Shown in pieces: positions 1-13,138 of a DNA stretch of 64,000 nucleotides. Numbering within the stretch: position 1 is the stretch's first letter; each line of letters begins with the position of its first letter. The DNA is taken from NCBI RefSeq assembly GCF_007565055.1, contig NC_044551.1, positions 97,928,089-97,992,088 on the forward strand, written 5' to 3'. The position numbers and the translations under genes are program-made. The stretch is from Rhinopithecus roxellana. Lineage: Eukaryota; Chordata; Mammalia; Primates; Cercopithecidae. Under the pieces are notes generated by a model, which saw only the letters and a list, made by a program, of their open reading frames with translations, ran no database searches and was not told where the DNA came from.

Positions 1-1038
1 ATAAAATAATGAGACACATTGCAAAGCCAGCATGCAAATGTGATAGACTTAGCGATATATATAGCCAGAGTTTCCCATTCACTTCCACCTCCTCCTCAAC
101 AGAAATCCCATGTTTTCCAAATTTATGACTATGAAGATCTGTCTTCAGCCTTGTTTAGTATAGCTATTGCATCCAAAGTAAGAGAAACCAGGATTTCACC
201 TACAGGCAGAGTGAAGATACTCGGAAAGTAAACTCAGCCCCAGCCAGGGACTTCATGAGCTAGAACATTTGTTCAGCCAGCAACTCTCCATCAGCTACTT
301 ATTTCTGGTGGAGCGAAAATGTCTGAGCCTCCTTCTCCCCAACCACGTTCAAAATTCTGTTAATTTACTTGAAAACATGATGAAAAGGCCTACGCAATGG
401 TCACCAAAAACCTGGTAGTGATATATAGGGTAGTGCAATGCCAGCCAACAGCTAGACTGATTGATGGACACATAACATTTATGTGTGTGAGAGAGAAAAA
501 GGGAGAGAGCAGAAGGGATATCCTGCCTATCAGTCAGCATTAAAAGAGAGAAATGAAGAGATTGACTTGAGCACTCATCCTTCTCAAAGGAGATTTGTGC
601 ATTGATTCCAACAAAATTGTTCTTAAGCACAGAAATGTGAAGAGTGTTTTTATGGTAAAATTTAGATTTTAGCCTCAAGCTAAAAATATGTGTTGCAGGA
701 TACAGTTCTTCACCTGAAATAGTTCCCATAGACACATGGAGAAAACTCAATGTATTCTCAGCTAAACTAATCCATTATGTCCGTAGAAAAACGGCAGCTC
801 AGAGCTGTATTATGAACCCATTCAATACCACATGCATTTGCAGTGCCATTTCCTCAGTTTCTATTCCCTTTCATCCGGGAAGTCACTTCATTGCACTTGC
901 TCAGCCTCTGCCAAGTATTTATTTTTTGGCCAGCAAATTACAGGGATTTGTTTTTCTCCTTTCTTTTTGAAAGGACTGAATAAGTCACAGAGCTTTCAAA
1001 ACCAAGATTATCTGTGTGTAATATAAATGTGTGTTTTA

Positions 1039-1081
1039 TATATATATACACACACACACATACACATATGTACACAAATTC

Positions 1082-1156
<75 letters not shown>
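1039..1156. repeat. Compound (TA)n/(CA)n/(TA)15/(GA)20 microsatellite
   Basis: Alternating TA, then CA, then a clean (TA)n at 1087-1116 and (GA)n at 1117-1156 run straight into the 3' end of a minus-strand Alu. They occupy the place of the Alu's A-tail, so the microsatellite most likely grew from that tail. Confidence 0.9.
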
Positions 1157-1159
<3 letters not shown>

Positions 1160-1437
1160 GGAGTTTTGCTCTTGTTGCCCAGGTTGGAGTGCAATGACGT
1201 GATCTCGGCTCACCGCAACCTCCACCTCCTTGGTTCAAGCAATTCTCCGGCCTTAGCCTCCCAAGTAGCTGGGATTACAGGCATGTGCAGCCATGCCCAG
1301 TTAATTTTGTATTTTTAGTAGAGACGGGGTTTCTCCATGTTGGTCAGGCTGGTCTTGAGCTCCCAACCTCAGGTGATCTGCCCACCTCGTCCTCCCAAAG
1401 TGCTGGGATTAACAGGTGTGAGCCACTGCGCCTGGCC
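1155..1437 (-). mobile_element. Alu, full-length, minus strand
   Basis: The reverse complement of the Alu consensus is readable from the right-monomer end (TTGCCCAGGTTGGAGTGCAA) to the promoter end (GCGCCTGGCC). The A-tail is replaced by the adjoining GA/TA tract. Confidence 0.95.
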
Positions 1438-3186
1438 AATCATTACAATATTTTTAACTCTTTAATTCTGAAACATTGTAATGATTCAAGTGTTCTGGTG
1501 ATTGAAATGATAACATGTGAGATCACTTCTATGAAAAAGGAGTTGTCATTGAGATCAACAGATTTGAAAAGCAAAGTTTTATAAGATTTTTGTATACACT
1601 TTGGTCTGAATAACTTCAGAAAATAATTCAAGAAACCAAACCAAACCAAAAAACCCTAGTTTTGCCCCAGCAGTGCTTAAAACCTGGGGAACAGCCATGT
1701 CAATGCCTTAGAGAAACTCAGAAGGGTGACGTCATGCAGTCTCCACAGTCAGGAACTATTCAGAGTCCTGAAAGGGCAACCTGAAACAAAAAGACCCATA
1801 ACCTAAATCATTAATGGGAAGAAAAAATTGCAGGAGCCCAGAAAGATCTTTCTGCAAATAACTGAGAAGGGAAGGAGCTTTCAACAGACTTATAAGAATG
1901 TTGGTGGTAATGACCAAAGATATGAGACTTATCTTTCATGCTTTTTAAAGATATGCACCTAAGAAAACATCACCAAGTATTTCTTCAGGGTCTTTGATGC
2001 AGAAATTTGCCCTTGGTACTAAGAATTAGTATCAAGATTAACTGGCCATTAGAATATCTGTTGGGGAAGTCTACATGGTAAGCGTGCTATGATACAGCTC
2101 CGGTTCTCAGCCTAGTCAGCTCAATTTTTTTTTTCTTCCAGCATATAGGGAATGAGCCTACTTGGGGCAGGCTTCTGTTGTCTAAGCTCACAAGAATATA
2201 ATCAATTTATTTTTTACATGAAGAAATAAATGATTAATAATACTTTACAAACACTGGATCCAGAAATATCCTCATCTTAAACCTGAGGTCACAGGAGAGC
2301 ATCTCTAAAAACCAAAGTCCATTATTGGGGTAAGAAAAAGGAAGTCATCCTCCCCACATTCCTCAATACTAAGTGTCATCTTTTCTCACACAATGGCCTT
2401 CCACCACCCTAGTAAGATCAGTTATACCAAAGAACTGCAAAGAAAGAAGAAAAACCTACTTTTCTTGGTGTTGGGGTCTGTAGGATCTGTTTGTGGTGCT
2501 ACTAGCCAAGCCAGCCATGGTAAGAGACAGAATGATGGGTGATGGCATTAAACAAGAGAGTCACTTCTTTTGCATAGATTTTTATCTTTTACTTTCTCAA
2601 TGAAATACTTTATAATTCCCAGCAAACATATTATTGTGGATTCCTTTAGAAGTCAAGGCAGCATATAAAAGCAAATCAAATGTATAAACTTTATAACCTT
2701 ATGAACAAACATCATAGTACATCATAAATATCTCCAAATAACAAATGAATAATAAAACTAAAAATGATGATTATAAAAACTGAAGTAGTATGGACTGTCT
2801 GAAATATAAACAGTTTGGTTGAAGGACAAAGAAAATCATTGCTACTCTAACTTCTGGTAATATTTAGAAGAGCATGTACTCATTGGCCTGATTTTCAGAC
2901 TTCCAGTTTTCTTCAGAACAAGTTTACTTTACAATCTGAAGAAAAATTCGACAGATAACTCATAAAAAGTGCTTCATTGAAATTAAGAATCTTTAGAGTA
3001 CTCTGGACTCTTGTTGAAACCTAAATTCTTCAAAAGTATCAAGTAGAAACCTACTTAACTTCAAAAACACATGTGGAAAAATTAGACAGTAAATTCTTTA
3101 GTAGCCACTCTAAAAATTGATTCTTCAGTGACTACCCCAATTTCTAAAAGCTATTCATGTATACTCCACCACTACGTTTCACTGAA

Positions 3187-3555
3187 TGTCTTAGTCTGTT
3201 CAGGATGCTGTAACAAAAATACCACAGACTAGATGGCTTATAAACAACAGAAATGTATTTATCACAGCTGGAGGATGAGGTGTCCAAAAATCAAGCCTCT
3301 GCAGATTCAGTGCCTGGTGGGGACCTGCTTTTAGAGTCATGGATGACCATCTTCTCACTGTGTCTTCACATGAAAGAAGAAGCGCAAGAGAACTCTCTAA
3401 GGTCCCTTTTATAAGAGCACGAATCCCATTCATGAAAGCTCTGCCCACATGACCTAATCACGTCCCAAAGACCCCACCTGCAAATATCAGCACATCAGGG
3501 ATCAGGTTTCAACACATGAATTTTGCAAGGATATAAACACATTCAGTCTATTGCA
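3187..3555 (-). mobile_element. MLT1-type MaLR solo LTR, minus strand
   Basis: It begins TGTCTTAGTCTGTTCAGGAT and ends TCTATTGCA, matching the reverse complement of an MLT1-type LTR. The internal GGCTTATAAACAACAGAAAT and TTTTATAAGAGCACGAATCC segments also match. It is a non-coding relic. Confidence 0.8.
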
Positions 3556-5659
3556 CTAAATGATGAATGCTGGGAGGACCAAAATTTCCTTCCCTTGTTA
3601 TCATGTTTTTAAATTAATAATCCATAATTTATTTCCCCACAAGATTCTAAGTGACCCACAAGACACCAGAACAAACAAAAATGGGATGAAGCTAAAGGTA
3701 GATCTTATTGCTAAATTTTTCACAGAGTATTACCCTTCTGAGTGGGACGAAGGCCTGGATAATTTCTCTCACTTCAAGAAGATTTTTGATTCATACATAG
3801 CACAGTGCACTAAATACTCATTCATGAGTGTAAATACTTGGTTTTTCTTTCTTGAAGAGTTTTAATCTGGATATGATTGCCATGTCTTGCTGTATATTGT
3901 ATAGGTTTATTTTTCAGGTAAATACCTATTTCAGAATGCAAGGACCTAGGAAATTTAACTGCATTCTTCAACATTTAACTTACATTGTTCAGACTAGCAA
4001 AAGTGATGTGATGATTATATGGCCAGAAAACTTGCATATAATAGGCCCCATAAACACTCCACTGCTATCACGCTGCCACCCCATTACCTGTTTTTCTTCC
4101 TCGGTGGGACAGGTTCCATGCAGCTGCCTCCCATCTTGTTGCTCTTAACCTTCTCTGTGTACCGGGGAGTACACAGTGATGGTTTTATATTGGTTGTCTT
4201 GCTTCCACATGGCTGTTTTCCCCTTCCCCCACAGCATGTTTAATATTTGGGTTGGAACGGGATGTTTACAGCTATGGAGTTATTAGTTTGTTTCCTTTAG
4301 AAGGCTCAGAAGCCCCAACTGTGAAGCCCTAGAGTTCTTCCTGTCTCCATAGTACAGAACGCCCAACATTGCATCCGTGTCCACACAGTCATTACTATTA
4401 TTATCTAAATGGGCTGATGTTTTCAACCAGCATCTTTTTGCCATTTGCTGCCATTATGTTGACGTAATGAAGACAACTGAATAATATACAAAGAAGAACT
4501 CAGAGGCTTTGATTAAAAGAAAAAAGTGTCCAGATGACTTGAGGAAGTTGGTACAATCCAGATTTCACATGTGATATACTTTTGTCTGCTCTTATAATCC
4601 CAGTGTATGGCTCCATTGGTGACAGTGGCTTTCAACATTTGCCCATGTTTGTGTGGAAAGCTTACTCTTGATGAGAGAATTTGCTAGCTGCTTTTTTGAG
4701 GCCACTTAAGTACATTTCAAGTTGGCTTGGAACCATTCAGGAAATAGCAATAGAGTTTGTTCAGCAAGTCCTTCAAATTGAAAGAAATAATAGAGCTGTA
4801 CTCAGAAATCCAAGATCATGTTGTCATTGTCAGTCCTTTGGGGTGGATTCAGTATTTTCACCTCGGGATTTCTAGGTGAGCACAGCACAGCCTCTTGGCA
4901 CAGTTGCAATGATGTTAATGATGAAGGCTTTGAGCAGTAGCTCTAGGCAGTCAGAGCGGGGCAAGCCCTGTGGGATTGACTAGTGTCCAACCCACGGGTC
5001 TGGGCTCCAGAGCTCTTCTACAGAAGTGCTTGGGCGGGAAAGATAGAGCATCACCACTGTGAGGACCACTGGGAGCCACTTGCAGAAAATCCACTGGGTT
5101 GAAGGCCAAGCAAGCTAAGTGACTACACTGAGGGGTAGAGGCCATTTCAAAGTTGATATTAAACTTCGTGTATAACATTTCAGGAATGATCAAGTGGAAA
5201 ATGGGACCCATCTAGGGAAGAAAATGTTTGTTAAAAGATCAGACTCTAAACTCTTTCATTGAAGGATTCTGACAAATAAATCCTGCCTGCCTGGAGTTCA
5301 CTCTGATTCAGGGGTTGGGGGAAGGGGTTTAGAGTAAGCACCATGAAATCTAACTAAGGTTCTCGCCATCTTTCCAAATTCTGGCACATTCTCTCCAGAA
5401 AGACCAGCACCCTCTGGATTACTGTGGTTTTACTGTTTTCTGACCCGTGGCCTATGTATAAATGTGTAAAGTCTTTCTGACTAGCAATAATTATTCCTTC
5501 CTTCATACAGAAATTGAGAAGGAGTAGGGAAACCCACAATTTATTCCAACTTTGACATTTTTTTGCTTTTAGTTCTTAATTTTAATAGCAATTTTTTTTT
5601 GGAATATCCTTTAAAGGAGGTTAGAAAACTTGACAGTGTAACAACTTAATGTTTCTTTT

Positions 5660-5812
5660 TCTCACCCAACTCAGATTGTGATGGCTGTGCTAATCACCCT
5701 GATCTGATCATTATACATTATATGTGTCAAAAGATCCCTATGTACCCCATGAATATAAACGATTATTATTTGTCAACTTAAGGATTTTTATTAAATTAAA
5801 TTAAAACAAACA
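5660..5812 (+). mobile_element. L1 3' end fragment
   Basis: The segment with GATCATTATACATTATATG, then CTATGTACCCCATGAATATA, followed by an A/T-rich tail, resembles the 3' UTR end of older L1 subfamilies. No coding part remains. Confidence 0.6.
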
Positions 5813-6827
5813 GGTTAGAGGACAGTGCCATTAATTCATTCAAAGAAGTCCAGTACAGGGGTGGCAGAACTCTTTTATCTTTATATCTCCTGCCCTTTCC
5901 CAAGATAAAAATCAGAATTGTAGTTAAGCCTTCTTTTGATGTAACTTTTGGAGAGTACTTTTTTATAGCCCATGGTAAGGGAAGGGAAGAAACAATGGTT
6001 ATTTTAGGGATCTAAGTGTAAGGTTGACACTGTGAAATACAGCACTGTTAGTACACCTTACAATAGTTACTACATTTTGAGGCACAATATAATAGTGTCT
6101 CTAAATCTTCATAGATACATTTTTCTATTTGTCTTAATTTTTATCAGTAAAGTCATAAGACTACTGCAAGCATTATTTTTCTTAGCAACTCTAATTTAAA
6201 GATGTACTCTTGTGTTTTGATAGGTTTTCAAGATTTGAGCTGGATTTGTTCCTACTCGATTACCTGTTAATCAAATGGAAACAGCAACAGACCCTTTCTA
6301 ACATCTTGTGTACTCATGTACAGTGAAACAATACAAAACTCATAACCCTCATGTGAATACACAGTACACTTTGCTACCTCTTTTGATTACAGGGCAATGC
6401 CAGACTCTAAAGAGGGATAATTATAAACTCTTTGTGGATTTTGTGGCAAAAACAGAGATTCCTTGCTGTGATTGAGTATTAGATAGATTATGGTTGGAAT
6501 GGGTTGCTTCTAATTTTATTTTGGTCTTTATGCAATTCACATCATAAGGATAAAAACCGTTTCCAAGAATAAAGAACAACTGTGGTCAAAAGTCAAAATT
6601 ATTTGTCAGGAATGCAAGACACCCAAAAAGAGCAGTCATATTAATAACTATTTGATATCTTGCACATTAATCTTTGTCAAGATGTTCCTAAAATTTTCCC
6701 TTAAAAAATCTCTATTTCATATATATTTGGCTGTATTTATATGAGTTAATTTTTAATAATAATAATAATGTGTGCCCTTTAGTTGACATTAGTACCTAAG
6801 AAAAATGTTAAAAGTACTAATATCTGG

Positions 6828-7038
6828 CCACCCATGTCACAATGTAAAATCCTAACTTCCTAGAGGGAACTAGAGCTGTAACCAACTAGGATGTTACCAT
6901 ACGAGGATGCTGAATATGCAACATCCTAGTATGTAAAATATCAACATAAATGATGAACCAGAATCCACCTTTCTGTTTATTGTATGATTGAGTTATAAGC
7001 CTTGAATTTGCTTAAAAGGGAACTGAAAGCAAAGGTTG
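6828..7038. repeat. Direct duplication, copy 1 (211 bp)
   Basis: It aligns without gaps to 7926-8136 (offset 1,098) with about 8 mismatches. It contains an inverted repeat at 6898-6909 and 6922-6933 with one mismatch in this copy. I do not recognise a repeat family. Confidence 0.9.
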
Positions 7039-7546
7039 TTCTTTGTGGCCTGTGGTTCTCTGCACTACATTTAAGCATCACCATAGTCAATCACTGGATA
7101 TTCAGCTCTGTTATTTCACAAGGCTCTTGACATGGCCAAAAGAGCCAACTTGGCCATTTTGCAAGATGCTGTTTTAATCAACTTTTTATTTTCCTGATCC
7201 ATAAAGCAACATGAAGCAATCTTTTAGCTATAAGCCATGCTTGCTTCCTTCAAATGAACTTAAAATTAATTCTAAGACAATAAAACACTGAAATTTCTCT
7301 TTTTAAGCTAAAATTAAGGTGTTATTTTCATTTTATTTTCTCTTTTCAAACCATTTTAAAAGATGTGGTCTTTTTACCAAAGAGGACTAACCTATTGCTT
7401 GGAGGCCAGCCTGTAAATAATCTGGCCTAGAGTGAGGAATCCTTTTAAAGATAGTTTGTACTGAATGAACCAAAACAATTTCCACCCTGAGGCTTCCATC
7501 TGGTCAACTTCTGTTCAGTCCCACAAATAATTAATATGGAAAAGTG

Positions 7547-7575
7547 GTTTTTTGTTGTTGTTGTTGTTGTTGTTT
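7547..7575. repeat. (TTG)n microsatellite
   Basis: About eight TTG units sit inside a T-rich run. Confidence 0.9.
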
Positions 7576-7925
7576 TGTATCTTCAGTCCTCTTTGCTTTT
7601 ACTAACTTTACTAATTTAACAGAGAGATGTTTAAAAACCAAACAAACAAAAGTAACAGCAACAAAATCTTGAAGAAAGCTCAGGCCACCAGCCTGGAATA
7701 TAATGTCAGACTGTTAACATTTGCTGGCAAAAATTAAGTATTTTCAGTTCAGTTCTAAACTTATGAAGATAAACAAAGTGTTCTGCCCATCAGAAAAGTG
7801 TGAATATTGTGATATCGGTTGGGGGACGCACAGGAAAGAAAACAGAAGGCAGGGATGGAGGGGATGGGTCACAATTAATATACCCAATCTACCCTTTTAC
7901 TTCCTCTCTGACCCCAACCCCGACC

Positions 7926-8136
7926 CCATCCACGTCACAATGTAAAATCCTAACTTCCTAGAGGGAACTGGAGCTGTAACCAACTAGGATGTTACCATAC
8001 TAGGATGCTGAATATGCAACATCCTAGTATGTAAAATATCAACATAAATGATGAGCCAGAATCCACCATTCTGTTTATTGTATGATTGAGTTATAAGCCT
8101 TGAATTTGCTTAAAAGAGAACTAAAAGCAAAGGTTG
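7926..8136. repeat. Direct duplication, copy 2 (211 bp)
   Basis: This is the partner of 6828-7038, about 96% identical. Its inverted repeat is perfect: CATACTAGGATG at 7996-8007 and CATCCTAGTATG at 8020-8031, with a 12-base loop. Confidence 0.9.
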
Positions 8137-8943
8137 CCTAGAAAAGTGATTCTAAATAAAGATCATCACCAACGTGTCAGATGTATACTTCCTTCCCTCC
8201 TGGTTCCAAACCTCCACCCCAAGCACTTTTTTTTTTTTTTTAATGATATTGCAAAATTTTATTGGGCAGCTTTACACATTGGTCAATGCTATGTTATTGC
8301 TAGTTACATTTAAATTTATTTTTTTCAAACTTGATCTAAATGCTGTTAAGAAATATAGCCACTAAATATAAACTTCAAAGTATCTTTCTAAAGAGAAGCA
8401 TGACTCAGAAATTATAGGCTGTTGAGATATGGGTGCTTTGCAGAGTTTATGATAGGTCGCCATTCTATAGAGCTATTTTATGGAGTTGACATAGAAGGAT
8501 TTTCCAGAAGTATTTCAGTTTGCTTGAATTCTACTCCACAACTGAATTTCCAGAACATTATTATTCACTTTGCGTTAAAATGGGGCTTTCTACAAAAAAA
8601 AAAATATATATATGACAAGTTCTGAAAACTAAGATGGTCAGTCTATAATTAGGCCCATGTTACTCTGCCTTGAAAGTCCTGCCTCCCACACTCAGGGACC
8701 CATTGAAATGCCACTCTTTGTGCCACTTAATGTTGGGTCCATTCACTGGAAAAGCCCTGCCCTAGAACGGGGCTATGGGGTCTTTAAAGAAGAGGTTATG
8801 AACTTAGACTGTAGTAGGCCCAGGGAACTACCCATGCAAAATGTATCCCAGGTCAGTATAAGGTGGCCTTTAGAATCAGAGCCCACCATGCTGCAGAGAG
8901 ACCCTTAGCAGAGAAATTAAACAGTGTTTAATTGTACTAAGTC

Positions 8944-8981
8944 TCTTTCTGTCTATATTTGTTCTTTCTGTCTATATTTGA
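8944..8981. repeat. 19-bp unit in two tandem copies
   Basis: TCTTTCTGTCTATATTTGT is followed directly by the same unit with one end difference. Confidence 0.85.
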
Positions 8982-9881
8982 TAATACAGAAAGAATAAAA
9001 TGTTTCTCTCTATCCTCGGGTCACTGGTTTTTCCAAGCATTTAAAAATGTTAATGGGAATGTGATATTTATGAGTTTATGTTCGTTTAGCACTTAGAACA
9101 GTGCCTTGGATATAGTAAGTGTTTTACACAAGTCTTTATGTTAAAAGAAATTGTTGTAAAGATTTTCAACAACAGTGGATCGTATTTTCAAATGACTAAG
9201 GAAATTCAAGGATTCACTATGCTATGAAAGTATTCTAATTAATTATTGATCTTTTACATGGTCGTAAGTTTAGTGGAGATTTCTCTTTTTTTCTCATTGA
9301 AAGTTGAATTTGTGAGCTAGACTATTGCTCCCTGTGGGGCTTGTTTTCTGCGGTGAACTGGAAATGTGTTAGTATCCTTTTACTAGACTCTGAATTCAAT
9401 ACTATACCATCTATTGTAAAGATGCAAACGTTGGGATTTTGTAACTATTCATGGGGAAATGAGACTAAAGAATTATCTGACAGTGGCAGTGGAAGATAGA
9501 AAATAATTAAGGCTGCTATATAAAGTGCAACTCGAAGGTTGAAAATTATGGATTGCAAACCTTTGCATGAAAATATGTATTTCTTCTCTTGTCAAGACAA
9601 GAGCTGGCTCCTTTCCCAAGCGTTGCAAAACTATCGTGAGCTCTCTGGAAGATGGGGAATTAGAAATACTGTGGCTGCCACACTGTCAAAGAGAAGCCAG
9701 TTCCAGTTATTACAGTTGATCTGTGACTTAGTTCGGGGGTGAGGGGGTGTGGGGGCAGGAATACAAACAAAAGTTTCTGTTACATCTTAGGTAACTAAAT
9801 TTCAACGGTATAAATCTTAAAATTCTGGGCCAGTATAAAAGCGTTACTCATTTTTATTTATTGTGAGTTTTCTGAGCAGGG

Positions 9882-10159
9882 GGCCGGGCGCAGTGGCTCA
9901 CACCTGTAATTCCAGCACTTTGGGAGGCTGAGGAGGGCAGATCACGAGGTCAGGAGATGAAGACCATCCTGGCTAACACCGCGAAACCCCATCTCTACTA
10001 AAAATACAAAAAACTAGCCAGGCATGGTGGCGGGCGCTGGTAGTTCCAGCTACTCGGGAGGCTGAGGCAGGAGAATGGCATGAACCTGGGAGGCGGAGCT
10101 TGCAGTGAGCTGAGATCCTGCCGCTACACTTCCAGCCTGGGCGACAGAGCGAGACTCCG

Positions 10160-10207
<48 letters not shown>

Positions 10208-10224
10208 GAAAGAAAGAAAAATAA
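9882..10224 (+). mobile_element. AluY-type element with (CA)22 tail
   Basis: It is full-length from GGCCGGGCG and has AluY-like bases (ACCATCCTGGCTAACAC and GGCGGAGCTTGCAGTGAG). The target-site duplication TGAGCAGGG is present at 9873-9881 and 10226-10234. The tail is (CA)22 (10161-10204), then GAAA-type A-rich sequence. Confidence 0.95.
10161..10204. repeat. (CA)22 microsatellite
   Basis: An uninterrupted CA run starts right after the Alu body GACTCCGT, where the A-tail should begin. Confidence 0.97.
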
Positions 10225-11041
10225 ATGAGCAGGGAATCTGGATAGTCTATGATAGCAGGTATTGTGAAGAAAAAAGCACTAAACATTTGGCTCTGAGATG
10301 CTTTAGGTCATGTGGGCTGCATGAGATTGTTTTTGGGTGTACATGTGTCTTTTTAAATATCTTCTGCTTAGATTAATTCTATTGAACTACCTGTATGTAC
10401 TAGCTCAGCCTAAATTAAGTGGAGGGGCAAAAACAAAATACCTAAAAATGAAATGTTGATAAATCACAGAAATGTTCCAACTTCTTCGATCTGAAACATC
10501 TGGTTCCTCCAAGTAATTCCTATAAATATTTCCAGCTGCAACCAAAAAGAAAATGAAAGTGATTTGTTGTAGGAGCGAGTGAGTACATTCTCCCCTTGGT
10601 GCATTAGTTGAGGAGCTTCTGGGTGGTTGAAACCAAATAAGACTCTGGACTGACTCAAGAGATGAAGGAGGCATCTCCTGGCCTCGAAGTGCTCCCAGTC
10701 TACTGAATGGAGAGGCACTCTGTGCAAAGGGCTATGATGCAGATATATTTGAATTCAGTGGAAACACTAAACGTAGCTACAATTAATAATTCGGCCTTAC
10801 TGGATCTGGGAAGGCTTGGCAGAAAAGCTGACTTCTGACCAGGAACTTGAGTGATGACTGAAAATTCAGCAGTTAATCTGAAGAAACAGGGCTGGAAGAA
10901 TATGAACATGTGCTCTGAGATGTAAATTTTGGGGAAGAATCTCATACACACTCTAAAAAAATGGATTTTGTTCCCTGGGTAGTGTTCCATACAATGCCTG
11001 GCATATAGTAAGCATTCAATACAGAAGTGTGGAAAGAGCTG

Positions 11042-11490
11042 TATGGCTTCCTGGGGCTGCTGTAACCAAGTATTGCAAACAGGTGGCGTAAAGCAACAGA
11101 ATTCATTGTCTCACAGTTCTAGAGGTTGGAATTCCCAAACCAAGGTGTTGACAGAGATGTGGGGTAGGATCCTTTCTTGCCTCTTGCAGCTTCTGGCAGC
11201 CCCAGATGTTTCTGGAGTGCCGCAGTATAACTCTAGTTTCAGCCTCCGTCTTCACACTGCCATCTCCCTCTGCATCTGAGTCTTTCTGTGTCTCTACCCT
11301 GTGTCTCTCTCTTGCCTGCTTATGAAGACACTAGTCATATTGGATTAAGAGTCTACTCTAATCAAGCATGACCTCATCTTAACCTAATACATCAATAGAC
11401 CGTATTTCCAAATCAGGTCACTTTCACAGACACAGGGGTGGTTAAGACTTCATCATATCTTTTGCAGGGGACACAGTGCAACCCACAACA
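11042..11490 (-). mobile_element. MLT1-like MaLR LTR, minus strand
   Basis: TGGGGCTGCTGTAACCAAGT near the left end, TCTCACAGTTCTAGAGGTTG, TTATGAAGACACTAGTCAT and the right end CAACCCACAACA follow the reverse complement of an MLT1-type LTR. The subfamily is not certain. Confidence 0.65.
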
Positions 11491-11499
11491 GAATGAATG

Positions 11500-12475
11500 A
11501 GCTCGTCAAGGTTTTGATGCCAGGGAAAATGGTCCATATTTTAGAAAGTGAACCCTGAATGTAGGATGGAGTCCATATTAGTAAGGTGGAGGGCGGGAAG
11601 GAAGACCAGAATCAGGAGTCTCAGTTAACGAGTTGTTGAAAGGAGACGAGAGATGATGAGCACTTGAGCAGAGGTGGGAGCCGTAGAGAGAGAAGGGAAA
11701 GAGACCTGAAATCCATAGCCATTCAGAGTGAGGGACTTGGGGACTGATTAGATATAGGTAGATGAAGGTCAGGGAGGATTCAAGATGATTCCTAGGGTTC
11801 CGTCCTGGGAGGCCGACTCGATGAATGGTGATGCCACTAATGATAATACAGAATGTTTGTTTTGCAAAGGATGTTGATGAGTTCACCCTTGTACACATTG
11901 TATTGGAGATACATCAAATACACTTGTGGGGAGAGGACTAGTTGTCCATAGAACTCTCTCGTTTGATGGAATCATTCTGTGCCTGTGCTGTGTAAAATAC
12001 TGTTTTGTGACTGCTGAGCCCTTGAAATGTGGTTAGTACACCTGAGGAGCTGAACTTTCAGCTTAATTCAATAAATTTAATTTCTAGTTGCTACCTGTGT
12101 CTAGTGGTTACCATATTAGAGAGCACTGACCTAGGTACTTAGACATGTGTGTTTGATATTTGAGAGAGATGCAGAGATAGCAGGAGCATGATCTGGATTG
12201 AAAGTCGAATTTGGGGAGTCATTAGCTTATTGGCAATTGCTGAAGACTTGTGGGCCATAAGCCCATCAAGCAGGGATCCAGATACAGAGATGAGTTAAGA
12301 GTGCAACCCTTGGGGAACACCAATGTGTAAGTTGTACACCACAAAAGAGAGTGAGCAAACGACACCTGAGAAGGAGAAAGGAAAAGCAGAAGAGAGGACA
12401 GTGTTGCAGAAGGCAGAGGAAAAATTTCAAGGAGAAAGCAGTTCACCATGTCCGAGAAAAACAAATTTCATTTAA
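11500..12475. repeat. Old interspersed repeat block, LINE-2-like
   Basis: Two diverged segments (about 11510-11880 and 12130-12470) resemble an ancient repeat family also seen at 46567-47105. I cannot name the family safely. They are separated by an AT-cored palindromic repeat at about 11985-12125. Confidence 0.4.
11985..12127. repeat. AT-cored palindromic interspersed repeat
   Basis: The segment with GAAATGTGGTTAGTACAC, a central AATTCAATAAATTTAATT and GTCTAGTGGTTACCATATT shares its layout with the copies at 45105-45500. It is probably a DNA-transposon MITE, but I do not recall its name. Confidence 0.5.
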
Positions 12476-12787
12476 TAAACTATGAAAAAGGACTTTCACA
12501 ATTACAATATTTTTTTAACCAATAATGAAATAGCCATATTTTGTTAACAAAGAGTAAGTACGTTGTGCTCTAACCATGGAATTTATTTTTATCTTCCCTC
12601 CATTTCCAGCCAAAGGTTTATTGAGACAACAATAAGGAATTTATAAAGATGGGACTATTCCAGGGAATCCAGAATAACATGCCGCTAAAAACATTGCCCT
12701 ATAGCAGGATGGCCCAGAATGCATTTCCCATGAAGTCCTCAATACAAGTTGTATAATTGTTTTAAGGCCTCACTTTTCATACACTCT

Positions 12788-12957
12788 GCCTAAATACTCT
12801 GTGAAGTGGGTAGACTTATTTCCAGTTTACATAAGAGGAATCTGTGACTTATGAAGTTTCAGTGTCTTGCCGCAGATGATACAAGCTGCACATAATAGAG
12901 TTAGGAATCCAGGTTTATCTGTCCATGCTCTTTCCACCTCAACAATGTTTTCTAAAC
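12788..12957 (-). repeat. MIR fragment, minus strand
   Basis: It resembles the reverse complement of MIR: a TTTACATAAGAGGAA opening, AGTGTCTTGCCGCAGATGAT, then TCCAGGTTTATCTGTCCATG. It is heavily diverged. Confidence 0.55.
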
Positions 12958-13138
12958 TTAAGACATTGACATTCTGCTCTCATGAATTTTTCCATATGTG
13001 CTCACCACTTCAACTGATATTCACTTAATATTTTTTAAAGTAAACAAATTATTATTTAAAAGCTGAATATTATAGTTTTACTTGGAAAACCAGTATTGCT
13101 TGCCATAAATATATGGTGATTTTGAAATTAAAAAAAAA

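Noticed and set aside
9735..9762. G-rich run that might form a G-quadruplex
   Set aside because: Only three long G runs, plus GG; a four-tract quadruplex is not clearly supported.
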